A stretch of 64,000 nucleotides of DNA from DAOMFB01 sp963721385 (GCA_963721385.1 CAVRJB010000001.1:62001-126000), one strand, 5' to 3'; positions 9,653-18,759 are shown, counted from the first letter of the stretch. The notes: generated from the sequence alone by a model not told the origin. A program made the numbers and translations.

Positions 9653-10395
9653 ATGACCGAGACGGCTGCACGCTCCTTTCTGACGGCCGAATGGCGTTTT
9701 CTCGCGATGTTGAACTGGGAGGTGGAACGACCGCTGTTCCAGCCCCTGGTACCGGCTGGCACGGAGCTCGACGACTGGAACGGAAAGCTGTACGCCAGCG
9801 TCGTCGGTTTCCTCTTCCTGAAGACGCGGATCCTCGGAATCGCCGTGCCGTTTCACGCCGACTTCGAGGAGGTGAATCTGCGCTTCTATGTCCGCCGGAA
9901 AACCGACGGCGACTTCCGGCGCGGCGTCGTCTTCGTGAAGGAGCTGGTCCCGCGCCGACTCGTCGCCCTGGTCGCCCGGCGCGTCTATCACGAGAACTAC
10001 GTCGCCGTTCCGATGGCGCACGACATCGGCTTCCGGGACGACGGATCGCCCTGCGCGGGTCGAGTATTCGTGGATCCAGGCCAGAGCCGAGGGGCGGCTC
10101 CGTCTCGCGGCCGGTTCCGGACGCCGCTCGCTCGAGGCCGGCTCCGTCGAGGAGTTCCTCGCGGAGCACTATTACGGATACGTGCGGCAGCCGGACGGGC
10201 ACACGCTCGAATACGCCGTGGAGCACCCGCCGTGGCAGATCTGGCCGCGCCGAGGAGGCCGGCCTCGAGACCGACGTGCGATCGCTCTACGGACGACCGA
10301 TACGCTGTCGGCCCTCGACCGCGCCGCCGGACGTCGCGTTCCTCGCGGAGGGGTCGGAGATTCGTGTCCGGCGCGGAACGAGGGTCCTCGCATGA
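9653..10395 (+). CDS. DUF2071 (YqjF-like) protein, two frame breaks
   Basis: Cytoplasmic protein of about 247 residues resembling the DUF2071/YqjF family, whose function is not established. The N-terminal part (RSFLTAEWRFLAMLNWEV, then LDDWNGKLYASVVGF) and the central VNLRFYVRR and GVVFVKELVPR blocks are family hallmarks. The frame must be corrected twice by dropping one base, at about 10052 (after GSP, before ARVEYSW) and at 10248 (after WQIWP, before AEEAGLE). The corrected frame ends at 10395, where TGA overlaps the ATG of the next gene. The overlap shows that the corrected frame is the right one and suggests co-translation with the DCC-family protein. Confidence 0.8.
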
Positions 10396-10815
10396 CGGCG
10401 CCCTCGCCGTTCGCGTGGGTCCTCTACGACGGCGCGTGCGGCTTCTGCAGCCGCTGGGTCCCGTTCTGGAGGAAGACGCTCGCGAAGCGCGGCTTCGGGA
10501 TCGCGACGCTCCAGGAGCCGTGGATCGTCGAGCGGCTCGCCGCGCAGGGCGTCTCCGCCGGAGAACCTGCTCGACGATCTCCGGATCCTCGTCGCCGCGA
10601 CGGGAGAGGTGATCGCGGGCGCCGACGCCTACCGGTTCGCCTTCCGCCGGATCTGGTGGGCCCGGCCGCTCTACCTGCTCTCGGTGACGCCCGGCCTCCG
10701 GGGTCTCTTCGACCGCGGCTACCGGACCTTCGCCGAGAACCGCTACCGGGTCTCGAAGGCCTGCCGGATCCCGGTCAGCCCCCCTCCTCGACCCGGGTCC
10801 ACGCCGCGTGCGTGA
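10392..10815 (+). CDS. DCC-family thiol-disulfide oxidoreductase-like protein (DUF393), one frame break
   Basis: Small protein of about 140 residues with the DCC family signature YDGACGFCSRW, a CxxC in a thioredoxin-like context, followed by WVPFWRKTLAKRGF. The second half (EVIAGADAYRFAFRRIWWARPLYLL) fits the family. One extra G at 10560 must be removed to join VSA to ENLLDDLRIL. The start ATG overlaps the upstream DUF2071 stop. The 3' end overlaps the opposite-strand lipoprotein gene by 41 bp, tail to tail. DCC proteins are presumed redox-active, but substrates are unknown. Confidence 0.82.
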
Positions 10816-11221
10816 TCGTCCAGCCGCCCTCGCCGGGCTCGAGCCGGAGGTCGAAGCGCCAGCGCGAGGTCCGCGGCAGCCACCCCTCCAGTCCGCCGAT
10901 CGCGCGCGGCGTTCCCGACATCGCGACCGTGAACCGTGCCTGCGCGCTCCCGGGCCCCCGCTCGATCACGAGGTTCGAAACCGTCAGTGACAGGCGCTCG
11001 TAGGCAGCGAGATACCGGCGCACCGTCGCCGCGGCCTCGTCCCGGCCCCCGCCGGCCGCGTCGCGGAAGCCGGGGGCAAGGAAGGCTATGACGGCGTCCG
11101 GGTTCCGCTTCTCCGCCGCATTCACGGCGCCGCTGACCGTGACCTGCACCGGGTCGCGAGGCGACCGGGAGCAGGCGAAGAGGAGCGCAACGAGGATCGG
11201 GCAGGCGAGAGATCTCCGCAC
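10775..11221 (-). CDS. Small lipoprotein with NTF2-like domain
   Basis: 148-residue exported protein. The GTG start gives a signal ending ALLFACSRS, a lipobox with Cys near residue 17. The rest resembles a SnoaL/NTF2-like cone fold: helical RNPDAVIAFLAPGF and VRRYLAAYERL, then strands ending in WRFDLRLEPGEGGWTITHAAW. Function unknown. It converges on the DCC gene with a 41 bp 3' overlap, and its upstream side is divergent from the alkyltransferase-like gene at 11290, so the 68 bp between them should hold two promoters. Confidence 0.65.
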   Translation of the reverse strand: MRRSLACPILVALLFACSRSPRDPVQVTVSGAVNAAEKRNPDAVIAFLAPGFRDAAGGGRDEAAATVRRYLAAYERLSLTVSNLVIERGPGSAQARFTVAMSGTPRAIGGLEGWLPRTSRWRFDLRLEPGEGGWTITHAAWTRVEEGG

Positions 11222-11289
11222 GGGCCGATTCTTGCCGATCCGAGGGAACGGCGCCCGCGATATCGTCCCGTTTCACCGGAGGCCGCCTT

Positions 11290-11625
11290 GTGACGTCGTC
11301 TCGCATCCCCCGGACCGCGATCTACGCCGTCGTCTCGCGGATTCCGGCCGGCTGCGTCGCGACATACGGACAGGTCGCGCAGCTCGCCGGGATTCCCGGG
11401 CACGCACGGCTCGTCGGCTATGCGCTGAGCGCCCTGCCCGAGGGGAGCCGCGTCCCCTGGCATCGCGTCGTCAACGCGGAGGGCGAAGTCAGCCCGCGTT
11501 CGAACGACGCGGGGCACGACCGGCTCCAGGCCGTGATGCTCCGAAGAGAAGGAATCCGGTTCGACAGGAAGGGGAGGATCGCGCTCGGCGTCTTCCGGTG
11601 GCGGCCACGGCCGCGTGCCACGTAA
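11290..11625 (+). CDS. Alkyltransferase-like protein (ATL), MGMT fold without the acceptor Cys
   Basis: 111-residue DNA-binding protein with the O6-alkylguanine-DNA alkyltransferase C-terminal domain (IPAGCVATYGQVAQLAG, then the helix-turn-helix ARLVGYALSAL). The alkyl acceptor motif PCHR is replaced by PWHRVV, with Trp in place of Cys, as in the ATL family (for example E. coli YbaZ). Such proteins bind O6-alkylguanine and hand it to nucleotide excision repair rather than repairing it themselves. The residue change is directly visible; the pathway is family knowledge. Single gene, divergent from the upstream lipoprotein. Confidence 0.88.
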   Translation: MTSSRIPRTAIYAVVSRIPAGCVATYGQVAQLAGIPGHARLVGYALSALPEGSRVPWHRVVNAEGEVSPRSNDAGHDRLQAVMLRREGIRFDRKGRIALGVFRWRPRPRAT

Positions 11626-11635
11626 TCGTGGCGCG

Positions 11636-11909
11636 TCAGTATTCGACGACGACGTCGTCCGGATAGCAGTAGAGCCACCTCTCCCCCGGCTCGGCCGAGC
11701 AGATGACGGGATGGCCCGAGCTCCTGGCGTGCTTGCGACGCGTGCCGGTTCGGGGAGGAGTCGCAGCAGCGCGTGCCGCCGCACGTCTGGCACGTCCGGA
11801 GGTGGACCCAGGAGGACCCGGTCTTCACGCACTCCTCGCACTCCGGCTTCTTCGCCGGGACGACGGTCTTCAGGCCCGCGATGTGGGCGCAGGCCCCCGG
11901 GATCTTCAT
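11636..11909 (-). CDS. UBP-type zinc-finger protein, coupled to egtD (one frame break)
   Basis: About 90-residue cytoplasmic protein made entirely of a UBP-type zinc finger: CAHIAGL near the start, ECEEC, WVHLRTCQTCG, CC, and a C-terminal WLYCYPDDVVVEY. Stand-alone bacterial UBP fingers are common, but their role is not established. One extra base at 11735 must be removed to join NRHAS to KHARSSGHPVICSAEPGERWLYC. The stop is then at 11636-11638. Its ATG (11907-11909) overlaps the inferred egtD stop, so it reads as the third gene of the egtB-egtD operon. Confidence 0.8.
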
Positions 11910-12869
11910 GAGTCCTCCTCGGCGCCGCCCGACGGGGACGGCGCGACACAGGGTCAGGGCGAATCTCGCGCCGTCGTCCACCCACCGGCGCTCGCAGCGG
12001 AAACCGGCTGCCGCCGCGAGCCGGTCGACGTCCTCCGGCTCGTACTTGTGCGAGCTTTCCGTCCAGAGGGTCTCGCCGGCCGCGAAGTCGGCCACGACGC
12101 GGGCCCCCGGGATCCGGACGCGCTGGTGGGTCAGGCTCACGAGGTGCATCTCGACGCGCCGGGCCCCGGCGTTCCAGGCGGCGCGGTGCCTCCACCTCGA
12201 GAGGTCGAAGTCGGCGCCGAGCTCGCGGTTCAGGCGGAGGAGAAGGTTGAGGTTGAAGACGGCCGTCAGGCCGAGCGGATCGTCGTACGCGGCGAGCAGC
12301 TCGCGCCGGGGCTTGACGAGGTCGGTTCCGAGGAGAAGGGCGTCGCCCGGGCGGAGACACCGGCGGACGGCAGCGAGGAGCCGCGTCGCGTCGCCGCGGT
12401 CGAAGTTCCCGATGTTCGACCCGAGGAAGAGGACGAGGCACGCGCCGCTTCCGCGCCGCCCGGACGCCGCCTCGAGGAGGCCTTTCTCGTAGGTGGCGCG
12501 GTGCCCGCGGACCCTCACGCCCGGGATCTTCGCGAGGCGCTCGAGCGAGGCTGCCACGGCGGGCGCCGAGAGGTCGACGACGTGGACATCCGCCTGCTTC
12601 CGGCGGGCGCGGAGGGCCTCGACGACGAGGGCGAGCTTCTCGCCGCTCCCCGAGCCGAGCTCGACGACGCGGACGGGCCCCTGGAGCGCACCGGCCACCG
12701 CCGGAGCGGCCCGCTTGAGGAGCCGCGTCTCAGCCTGGGTGATCCGGTACCACGGCAGCTGTCCGATCGCCTCGAAGAGCCGCGACCCGAGCGCGTCGTA
12801 GAAGTACTTCGGCGGCAGCGAGCGCGGCCTCCTGCCGAACCCGGCCTTCACGTCGCGGGCGAGGCTCAC
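11906..12869 (-). CDS. egtD: L-histidine N-alpha-methyltransferase EgtD (frame break at the very end)
   Basis: SAM-dependent enzyme that trimethylates histidine to hercynine, the first step of ergothioneine synthesis. About 320 residues: N-terminal PPKYFYDALGSRLFEAI, SAM motif VVELGSGSGEKL near residue 75, FLGSNIGNFD near 150 and FNLNLLLRLNRELGADFDL near 205 are standard. The GTG start (12867-12869) overlaps the egtB stop. The C-terminal ALTLCRAV is followed by a frame with no stop that runs into the zinc-finger gene. Dropping one C at about 11921 gives a TGA at 11906-11908 overlapping the next ATG, matching the ATGA style seen throughout the window. Confidence 0.92.
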
Positions 12870-14202
12870 GGCGCCACGCACCGGAATTTCGCGTAGACGT
12901 ACGGGTAGCGCGCCTGAAACCAGTTGCGGAACGTCCGGCGGACGAGGCCGGCGGGGGTCGCCGGAGACGCGCCCTTGAGGACGAAGTGGCGTCCGTCGAA
13001 GAAGTCGGCGGAGTAGCGCGGGTACGACGCCATCGGCGCGAAGCCGTCGAACCCCGCGAACGGCGTCGACGTCCACTCCCATCCGTTTCCAACCAGTTCC
13101 TGCACGCCCCAGGCGCTCGCCCCCTCCGGCCTCGAGCCGACGGGGATCGGATCGTCCCGGTCGCCGCCGAAGTTCCCGTGTACAGGTGCGGGTTGCTCGT
13201 CGCCCCAGGGAAACGGCCGCTCCGTTCCGTCGGCCGTCCCGAACGCGGCGCGGTGGAACTCGGCCTCGGTCGGGAGGCGCCTTCCTTTCCAACGCGCATA
13301 GGCCGACGCCTCGGCATGGCTGACCCAGACGGGCCACGATTCCGGCAACGGGACGAGGTCGAACTGCCCGATCCAGTACCGCGCGCCCCCCTCCTTCCGC
13401 CAGAACGGCGGCTGCGAGACGCCGTGCCGCGCGAGCCACTCCGCGTCGCCCGGCCGCCAGAGGGACGGTTTGGCATAGCCACCGGCCTCGACGAACTCGA
13501 GAAACTCTCCGTTCGTGACCGGGAGGACGTCGATCGTGAAGTCCGGAACGGGGCGGCACGCCCGCGGGAACTCGTTGTCCCACCCGAACCCGATCTCGCC
13601 GCGGTTCGCGCCGAGCGTCGCCGTTCCCGCGGGGATGCGCACCCTCTCCCCTCGCGCTGCTCGCCCGGACGTCTCGTGGGCCGGCGCTTCCGCAGAAGCG
13701 CGCTTCTCCCCGTACGGCAGCCGGTGGAGCATGTAGCGCAGCGTCTCCTGGTGCATCAGCTCGTGCTCGAGCACCGTGAGGACGGCTTCGTGATGCTCCG
13801 CGCCCGCGAGCGCTCCCGAGCCGAGAGCGTCCTCGACGGCGGCGTCGGCCTTCCGGGCGTATTCCCTCACGCCCTCCCGCGACGGCCAGTCGCTCCTTCC
13901 GGTTGCCCGCTCCCCTCCGCCGGAGGGTCGATCCCCCGCTCGAAGAGGCGCTCAAGAACCGCGTCGATCCCGGCCCGCCCCAGCGCTCCCCGGAGGAGCG
14001 TGTTGACGCCGAAGGCGGCGAGATGGCCCTCGTAGAAGACGAAGGGATGCCGGAGCGCGATCGGGCGCGCCTCGTACGCGCCGGGCGCCAGCGTCTCGTC
14101 GAAGAAGCGCTGCGTCGCCGCCCGCGTCGCGCGCCACCGGGGGAGGACCGGAGGAACTGCGGCAGGCCGGGCCGCGGACACCGTTTCCCGCCCGCTCATC
14201 AA
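12866..14202 (-). CDS. egtB: Ergothioneine biosynthesis protein EgtB (one frame break)
   Basis: Non-haem iron sulfoxide synthase that joins a thiol to hercynine with O2. About 445 residues: N-terminal DinB-like four-helix domain with iron-ligand His in FYEGHLAAF and in LEHELMHQET, then an FGE-sulfatase fold (RVRIPAGTATLG, VTNGEFLEF, WKGRRLPTEAEF, VQELVGNGWEWTSTPF). The frame changes near 13919-13923. One missing base (or two extra) would join FERGIDPP to GERATGRSDWPSREGV. The GTG at 13868-13870 overlaps a TGA, so two coupled genes are formally possible, but that split would cut the DinB domain between its iron ligands. No egtA or egtC is present; acidobacterial EgtB can use cysteine directly. 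Confidence 0.9.
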
Positions 14203-14256
14203 GACTGATTCTAGCCCGCAGGAAGCGGCGATCCCGGCGGCACCGCCTCCGGCGGG

Positions 14257-16218
14257 TCAGGGCGACGTCACGAGAGGCAGCTCGATGAAGCTGGCCTGCC
14301 CCGGCGCGTGGTAGACGCGCTGCGTGGCCTTCCGGAACTCCTCCGGCTTCGCGAAGAAGATGCTCGGGACGAACGTCTGCGGGTTCCGGTCGTAGAGCGG
14401 GAACCAGCTCGACTGCACCTGCACCATGATCCGGTGCCCCGGCAGGAAGACGTGGTTCGCGGTCGGGAGGGCAAAGCGGTAGAGGAGAGGCCTGTCGGGC
14501 GCGAGAGCCTTCGGGATCTCGAGACTCTCCCGGTAGCGACCCCGGAAGATGTCGGCCGAGATCATCAGCTGGTAGCCGCCCATCGCCGGCTGTCCGGCGA
14601 CCTCCGGTGGCCAAACGTCGATCAGCTTCACGACCCAGTCGGAATCCGTCCCGCTCGTCGACGCGATCAGGTTCGCGACCGGCTCGCCGCTGATCTTGGC
14701 GGGCTCCGTCAGGACGTCGGAGACCCAGACCGCCACGTCCGTCCGCCCCGAGACCTCCCGCTGGTCGGACACCAGCCACTCTCGCCACCCCTTTCCGCCG
14801 TCGTAGCTCCCGGCGACCGGGCGACGGATGAAGGGGACGGGCTTCGCCGGGTCGGAGACCCACTCCTGGAACTCCGCCTCACCCGCCTTGGGGGCGGCGA
14901 AGCCGAGCTTCGATCCGGCACCGAGGTAGAGCGGCGTCGCCTTCGGCGCGCAGCCGCTCGCGCAGCCGGCCGGCCAGGCGGGGAGGCGCCGCCACGCGTT
15001 CGTCCCCGTCTCGAACGCCATGACGGGGGCGATGTCGGCCTTCGGCGCGCCGTCCTTGAGGTACTGGTCGAGAAACGGACGAAGGATCTCGCGCCGGAAG
15101 GTCAGCGCGGTGTCGCTGTCGAACCGGATCGCGCCGAGCGAGCTCCCCTCGTGGATCTCCTGCGAGTGGTACCAGGGCCCCATCACGAGGAAGACCTTGT
15201 CGTTCCCGGTGTCCTTCGGCTTGATTGCTTTGTAGACCGCGGGAGCACCGTAGATGTCTTCCTGGTCCCAGAGGCTGTGGACCAGCATCACGGGCACCGT
15301 CAGCGGCTGGGCCGCGAGGATCCGGTCGACCGCCTGCTCCCTCCAGAAGGCGTCGTAGGACGGGTGCTCGAGGAGCTTCCGCCAGAAGCCGAGTTGCTCC
15401 ATTCCGCGCTGCCGGCCGAGCTCGCCCGCCGTCCCGGCCGCGAGAAACATGTCGTAGTCGTCGTAAGAGCTCGTCCACCACTTCGTCTTGTTGTCGCGCG
15501 TCGCTTCCTGTTCGTAGATGTAGGGCATCCCCTGCTCGCGGAAGGCGCCGTTGTGGAACCAGTCGTCGCCCCGCCAGCCGTCCACCATCGGGTTCATCGG
15601 CACCGAGACCTTCAGCGCGGGGTGCGGGTTGACGAGCGCCATCAGCGGCAGGAAGCCGTCGTACGAGATGCCGAGGATGCCGACCTTTCCGTTCGACTCC
15701 GGCACGTTCTTCACGAGCCAGTCGATCGTGTCGTACGTGTCCGTGGCATGGTCGACCGGGGTCGAATTCAGAGGCCCGCGAAGCGGGCGGTTCATCACGT
15801 AGTCGCCCTCGGAGTCGTACTTGCCGCGGACGTCCTGCACGACCCGGATGTAGCCCCCCTCCACGATCGTCTCGACCGCGTTGTCGTAGCCGTCGAGGCT
15901 CGGGCCGAGGTGCGCGCTCTCGTAGCGGGTCGTGAGGGCCTTCGCCTCGTACGGCGTCCGCGTCAGGAGGATCGGCGCCCCCGTCGCTCCCTTGGGCACG
16001 AGGATGACGGTGTGCAGCTTCACGCCGTCGCGCATCGGGATCATCGCCTCGCGCCGCTCGTAGTCGAAGCCGACGTGCGTCGGCTTGAAATTCGCGGGGG
16101 TCTCGCTCGGGAGGCCGGAGCCCGGCGAGGCCGGTGCGGGCGCCTGCGCGGCGAGCGGCCGAACGCCGGCGAGCAGCATGAGAATCAGGGCGAGAGGCGC
16201 AAATCGAGTCGGGCGCAT
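14257..16218 (-). CDS. Secreted CocE/NonD-family (peptidase S15-like) hydrolase
   Basis: 653-residue exported serine hydrolase of the X-Pro dipeptidyl-peptidase/alpha-amino-acid ester hydrolase family. The ATG at 16216-16218 is preceded by GAAAGGAG and starts a clear Sec signal (MRPTRFAPLALILMLLAG, cleavage after LAAQA). The nucleophile Ser is in GISYDGFLPL near residue 200; the triad Asp is in HSLWDQED and the His in WYHSQE. A C-terminal jelly-roll domain (about 420-640, GHRIMVQVQSSWFP) is typical. The open frame extends further upstream, but without signal-like residues. It is divergent from the 16307 gene, leaving 88 bp for two promoters. The substrate, an acylated amino acid or peptide ester, cannot be specified. 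Confidence 0.88.
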   Translation of the reverse strand: MRPTRFAPLALILMLLAGVRPLAAQAPAPASPGSGLPSETPANFKPTHVGFDYERREAMIPMRDGVKLHTVILVPKGATGAPILLTRTPYEAKALTTRYESAHLGPSLDGYDNAVETIVEGGYIRVVQDVRGKYDSEGDYVMNRPLRGPLNSTPVDHATDTYDTIDWLVKNVPESNGKVGILGISYDGFLPLMALVNPHPALKVSVPMNPMVDGWRGDDWFHNGAFREQGMPYIYEQEATRDNKTKWWTSSYDDYDMFLAAGTAGELGRQRGMEQLGFWRKLLEHPSYDAFWREQAVDRILAAQPLTVPVMLVHSLWDQEDIYGAPAVYKAIKPKDTGNDKVFLVMGPWYHSQEIHEGSSLGAIRFDSDTALTFRREILRPFLDQYLKDGAPKADIAPVMAFETGTNAWRRLPAWPAGCASGCAPKATPLYLGAGSKLGFAAPKAGEAEFQEWVSDPAKPVPFIRRPVAGSYDGGKGWREWLVSDQREVSGRTDVAVWVSDVLTEPAKISGEPVANLIASTSGTDSDWVVKLIDVWPPEVAGQPAMGGYQLMISADIFRGRYRESLEIPKALAPDRPLLYRFALPTANHVFLPGHRIMVQVQSSWFPLYDRNPQTFVPSIFFAKPEEFRKATQRVYHAPGQASFIELPLVTSP

Positions 16219-16306
16219 GGGGTCGCTCCTTTCGGGCGCGGTCGCTGAACGGTGAGACATCATCTCATCCGGCGCGGCCGCCTCCCCCCGGGTGCGACAA
16301 TCGGAC

Positions 16307-16885
16307 ATGTTCGAAAAGAGAACGGCCCTCGTTTTGGTCCTCGCGCTCGTTGCCGCGTCACCTTCCCTCGCCCAGGAACGCCCGAATCCCGCCGCGCTCA
16401 TCGCCGCCCAGCGTGAGGCGATGGCGGCGTTCGCATCGATGGACGGCGTCTGGCGAGGGCCCGCCTGGACGATCCTCCCGTCCGGCGAGAAGCACGCCAT
16501 CACCCAGACGGAGCGGATCGGCCCGTTCCTCGAAGGGTCGGTGAAGGTGATCGAAGGACGCGGCTACGAGAGCGACGGCAAGGTCGGCTTCAACGCCTTC
16601 GGCGTCATCTCGTATGACCCGGCCGCGAAGGCGTACTCGTTCCGCTCGTATGCGATGGGCCGAGCAGGCGACTTCGTCATCAAGCCGACTGCCGACGGCT
16701 ACACGTGGGAGATCCCCGCGGGCCCCATGACGATCCGCTACACCGCGGTCATCAAGGACGGCACGCTGAAAGAAGTCGGCGACCGCCTCGCGCCCGGCAA
16801 GGAGCCGGTCCGGTTCTTCGAGATGACCCTCACGCGGATCGGCGACACGACCTGGCCCGCCGGGGGAGCCGTCCCGCAGAAATGA
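16307..16885 (+). CDS. Secreted DUF1579-like protein
   Basis: 192-residue exported protein. Signal peptide MFEKRTALVLVLALVAASPSLAQ, then a lipocalin-like or DUF1579-like beta barrel: MDGVWRGPAWTI, IGPFLEGSVKVIEGRGY, GFNAFGVISYDPAAKAYSFRSYAMG, GYTWEIPAGPMTIRYTA. Proteins with this domain estimate or bind small ligands in some annotations, but no function is established. The ATG at 16307 gives the signal at the very N-terminus, so the upstream in-frame ATG is less likely. The 3' end is 52 bp from the opposite-strand phospholipase D-like gene once that gene's stop is corrected. Confidence 0.65.
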   Translation: MFEKRTALVLVLALVAASPSLAQERPNPAALIAAQREAMAAFASMDGVWRGPAWTILPSGEKHAITQTERIGPFLEGSVKVIEGRGYESDGKVGFNAFGVISYDPAAKAYSFRSYAMGRAGDFVIKPTADGYTWEIPAGPMTIRYTAVIKDGTLKEVGDRLAPGKEPVRFFEMTLTRIGDTTWPAGGAVPQK

Positions 16886-16937
16886 CAGCCGGGCTCGCCC
16901 CCGGCCGGTCCCGAACTCGGTGATTGCGGCTCTGTAG

Positions 16938-18244
16938 CTAGAGCTCCGACCGGAAGGGGGCGACGAGCCATCTCGGTCACCTTCTTCTTTACGGAGCGTT
17001 CCTTCCACATCATGTGCGTGTAGGGACGGCATCGCGACAGATCCCGCCGGTAGCTCTCCATCATCTGCCCGGCGAACGCGCCGTCGTAGACGAACAGGTT
17101 GATCTCCTCGTTCAGGTGGAAGGACCGTTCGTCGAAGTTTGCCGATCCCACCGTCGAGAAGACTCCGTCCACGACCATTGTCTTCAGGTGGAACATCGTC
17201 GGCTGGTACTCGAAAATCTTGACGCCCCCCTCGAGAAGCGGTCCGAAGGACGAGCGTCCCGCCGCTTTCGTCGCGGGCACGTCGTTCTGCTCGTCCGACG
17301 GAACGATCACCCGCACGTCCACCCCCCTCTTCACGGCCGCGACGAGGAGACCGACCGTCGCGTCGTCCGGAAGGAAGTAGGAGTTCGCGATCCAGATCTC
17401 TTTCGTGGCAGCGGCGAGCGAGATCGCGTAGACGCGGCCCGCTCCCGACATTGCTGCGAGCGGGGACGACGGCACGACGGCGATGGAGCTCGCGCCCGTC
17501 TGTGAAAGCACGGGGAAGAACTCGTCGCCGACGAGCGCCTCGCCCGTCACCTCCGACCAGTTCTCCTGAAACGCGCGCTGGAGGCCGCGGACGGCCGGCC
17601 CTTCCAGCCGCACCTGCGTGTCGCGCCAGTGCTCCTTCGAATCGGCGTTCCCTCGCCACGGATCGGCAAACCCCACGCCGCCGGTGAAGCCGAGCATGCC
17701 GTCCACCACGAGAACGCGCCGGTGGTTGCGATGGTTGAACACCCAGAGCATCCAGGGCTTCATCGAGTGGAAGAACTCCACACGGCAGCCGGCCTGGCGC
17801 AGGGCGTCGACGTCGCCCGCCTTCATCTTCCTGCCCGGGGAGCCGATCGCGTCGAGGAGGACGCGGACCGCGACGCCGTTCGCAGCCCGTTCGGCGAGCG
17901 CGTCGCGAAAACGAGTGCCGACTTCGTCCGACCAGAAGATGTAGGCCTCGAAGTTCACGGTCTTCCGGGCGGAGGAAATGGCGGCGAGCATGGCAGGAAA
18001 GATCGCGTCGCCGTTCTCGAGAAGCTCGATCCGGTTGCCGGACGTCATCGCGGCGCCGGGCAGCGCGGACGGCAGGAATGTCGGCTCGTTCAGCGTGAAG
18101 TCGTGAGGCAGCTCGTAGACGGTCTGCTTCGGAGCGCCGGCCTTCGCAATGGTGATGGCGAATGCGTAGCCCGCGGCGACCGAAACGAGGATGATCGCGA
18201 AGACGTGGCGCCGCTTCGGGCGCCGGGGTACGAGAGGCTTTCAC
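16938..18244 (-). CDS. Phospholipase D-like/cardiolipin synthase-type membrane protein (two frame breaks)
   Basis: About 434-residue protein with one N-terminal membrane segment (HVFAIILVSVAAGYAFAI) and two PLD domains. The first catalytic motif reads NHRRVLVVDG, with Arg where HKD proteins have Lys. The second is canonical (HLKTMVVDG) and is followed by GSANFDERSF. Cardiolipin synthases and related transphosphatidylases share this layout. The reading frame needs one base removed near 18219-18227, to join the GTG start at 18242-18244 to the membrane segment. Another must go at 16965, so the protein ends VAPFRSEL at the TAG at 16938-16940, like Cls-type proteins. Without the second correction the frame runs on over the tail of the opposite gene. 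Confidence 0.83.
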
Positions 18245-18298
18245 CGATCTCAAGAGTACGCTTTCCCGCCCGGCTGACCGGGACCTTCGCCGACGGGC

Positions 18299-18682
18299 CT
18301 AGGCGCGACGCCGCGCCCGCGCGCCGGTTGCTGTCCCGGGAGACGGTGGTGCCGGCTCGACCCAGCGTTCCGCCCAGGCGGCCATGGCCTCGATCGCGGA
18401 AGCCAACGAGCGGCCTTTCTTCGTCAGCGCGTACTCGACGCGGACCGGCGTCTCCGGGACGACCGTTCGCTCGACGATCCCCTCCTGCTCCAGCTCCTGC
18501 AGCCGCTCGCTGAGCATCCGGTCCGTGATGTCGGGGATGGCGTCGCGCAGCGTCGCGTACCGGCACCGGGAGCGGAGCAGCACGTAGACGATGGCCCCGG
18601 TCCAACGCCGCCCGATCAGCTCGATCGCGCGGTGAAACCGGGTGCAGAGGGTCAGGTCGGGACGGGAGGCCGCTCGCGTCAT
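18299..18682 (-). CDS. HxlR-family transcriptional regulator
   Basis: 127-residue winged helix-turn-helix protein: LCTRFHRAIELIGRRWTG at the N-terminus, DITDRMLSERLQELEQEGIVER as the recognition region, and VRVEYALTKKGRSLASAI as the wing. Cys13 occupies the position of the redox-sensing Cys in YodB/HypR-type HxlR regulators; that it senses quinones or thiol stress is inference. It is divergent from the pirin gene, with a perfect 19 bp palindrome between them, so it very likely controls itself and pirin. Confidence 0.88.
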   Translation of the reverse strand: MTRAASRPDLTLCTRFHRAIELIGRRWTGAIVYVLLRSRCRYATLRDAIPDITDRMLSERLQELEQEGIVERTVVPETPVRVEYALTKKGRSLASAIEAMAAWAERWVEPAPPSPGTATGARARRRA

Positions 18683-18723
18683 CGCCGAAACGAGGATAAC
18701 CGAGCGGATTCCTCGTGACAATC

Positions 18724-18742
18724 TACTACTTGACAAGTAGTA
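18724..18742. promoter_or_regulatory. Perfect 19 bp palindrome, probable HxlR operator
   Basis: TACTACTTG-A-CAAGTAGTA: two 9-base arms around a single A with no mismatch, inside the HxlR-pirin divergent spacer. The spacer is strikingly AT-rich for this window. HxlR dimers bind palindromes of this kind, with TAC/GTA-rich arms in the YodB/HypR group. The arms overlap the TTGACA -35 of the pirin-side promoter, so binding would block RNA polymerase. The symmetric centre also offers TTGTCA for the opposite direction. Confidence 0.75.
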
Positions 18743-18759
18743 ACTATATATAATATAGT
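18730..18759 (+). promoter_or_regulatory. Sigma70-type promoter of the pirin gene
   Basis: A consensus -35 TTGACA at 18730-18735 and a -10 TATAGT at 18754-18759, 18 bp apart, lie 52 bp upstream of the pirin ATG. An overlapping TATAAT at 18749-18754 is closer to consensus, but its 13 bp spacing is too short. The -35 sits inside the palindromic operator. The gene has AAAGGA about 8 bp before the ATG. Confidence 0.65.

Noticed and set aside
11418..13955. 845-codon minus-strand open frame covering EgtB, EgtD and the zinc finger
   Set aside because: Only its EgtD part has family motifs; the rest is an out-of-frame shadow kept open by high GC.
12866..14202. EgtB naturally split into two coupled genes at 13867-13870 (GTGA)
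   Set aside because: The split would cut the DinB domain between its iron ligands, and one missing base restores the normal joint; kept as a lesser possibility.
18724..18742. Palindrome as a transcription terminator
   Set aside because: It lies upstream of both divergent genes, has a one-base centre and overlaps a -35 element, so an operator fits better.
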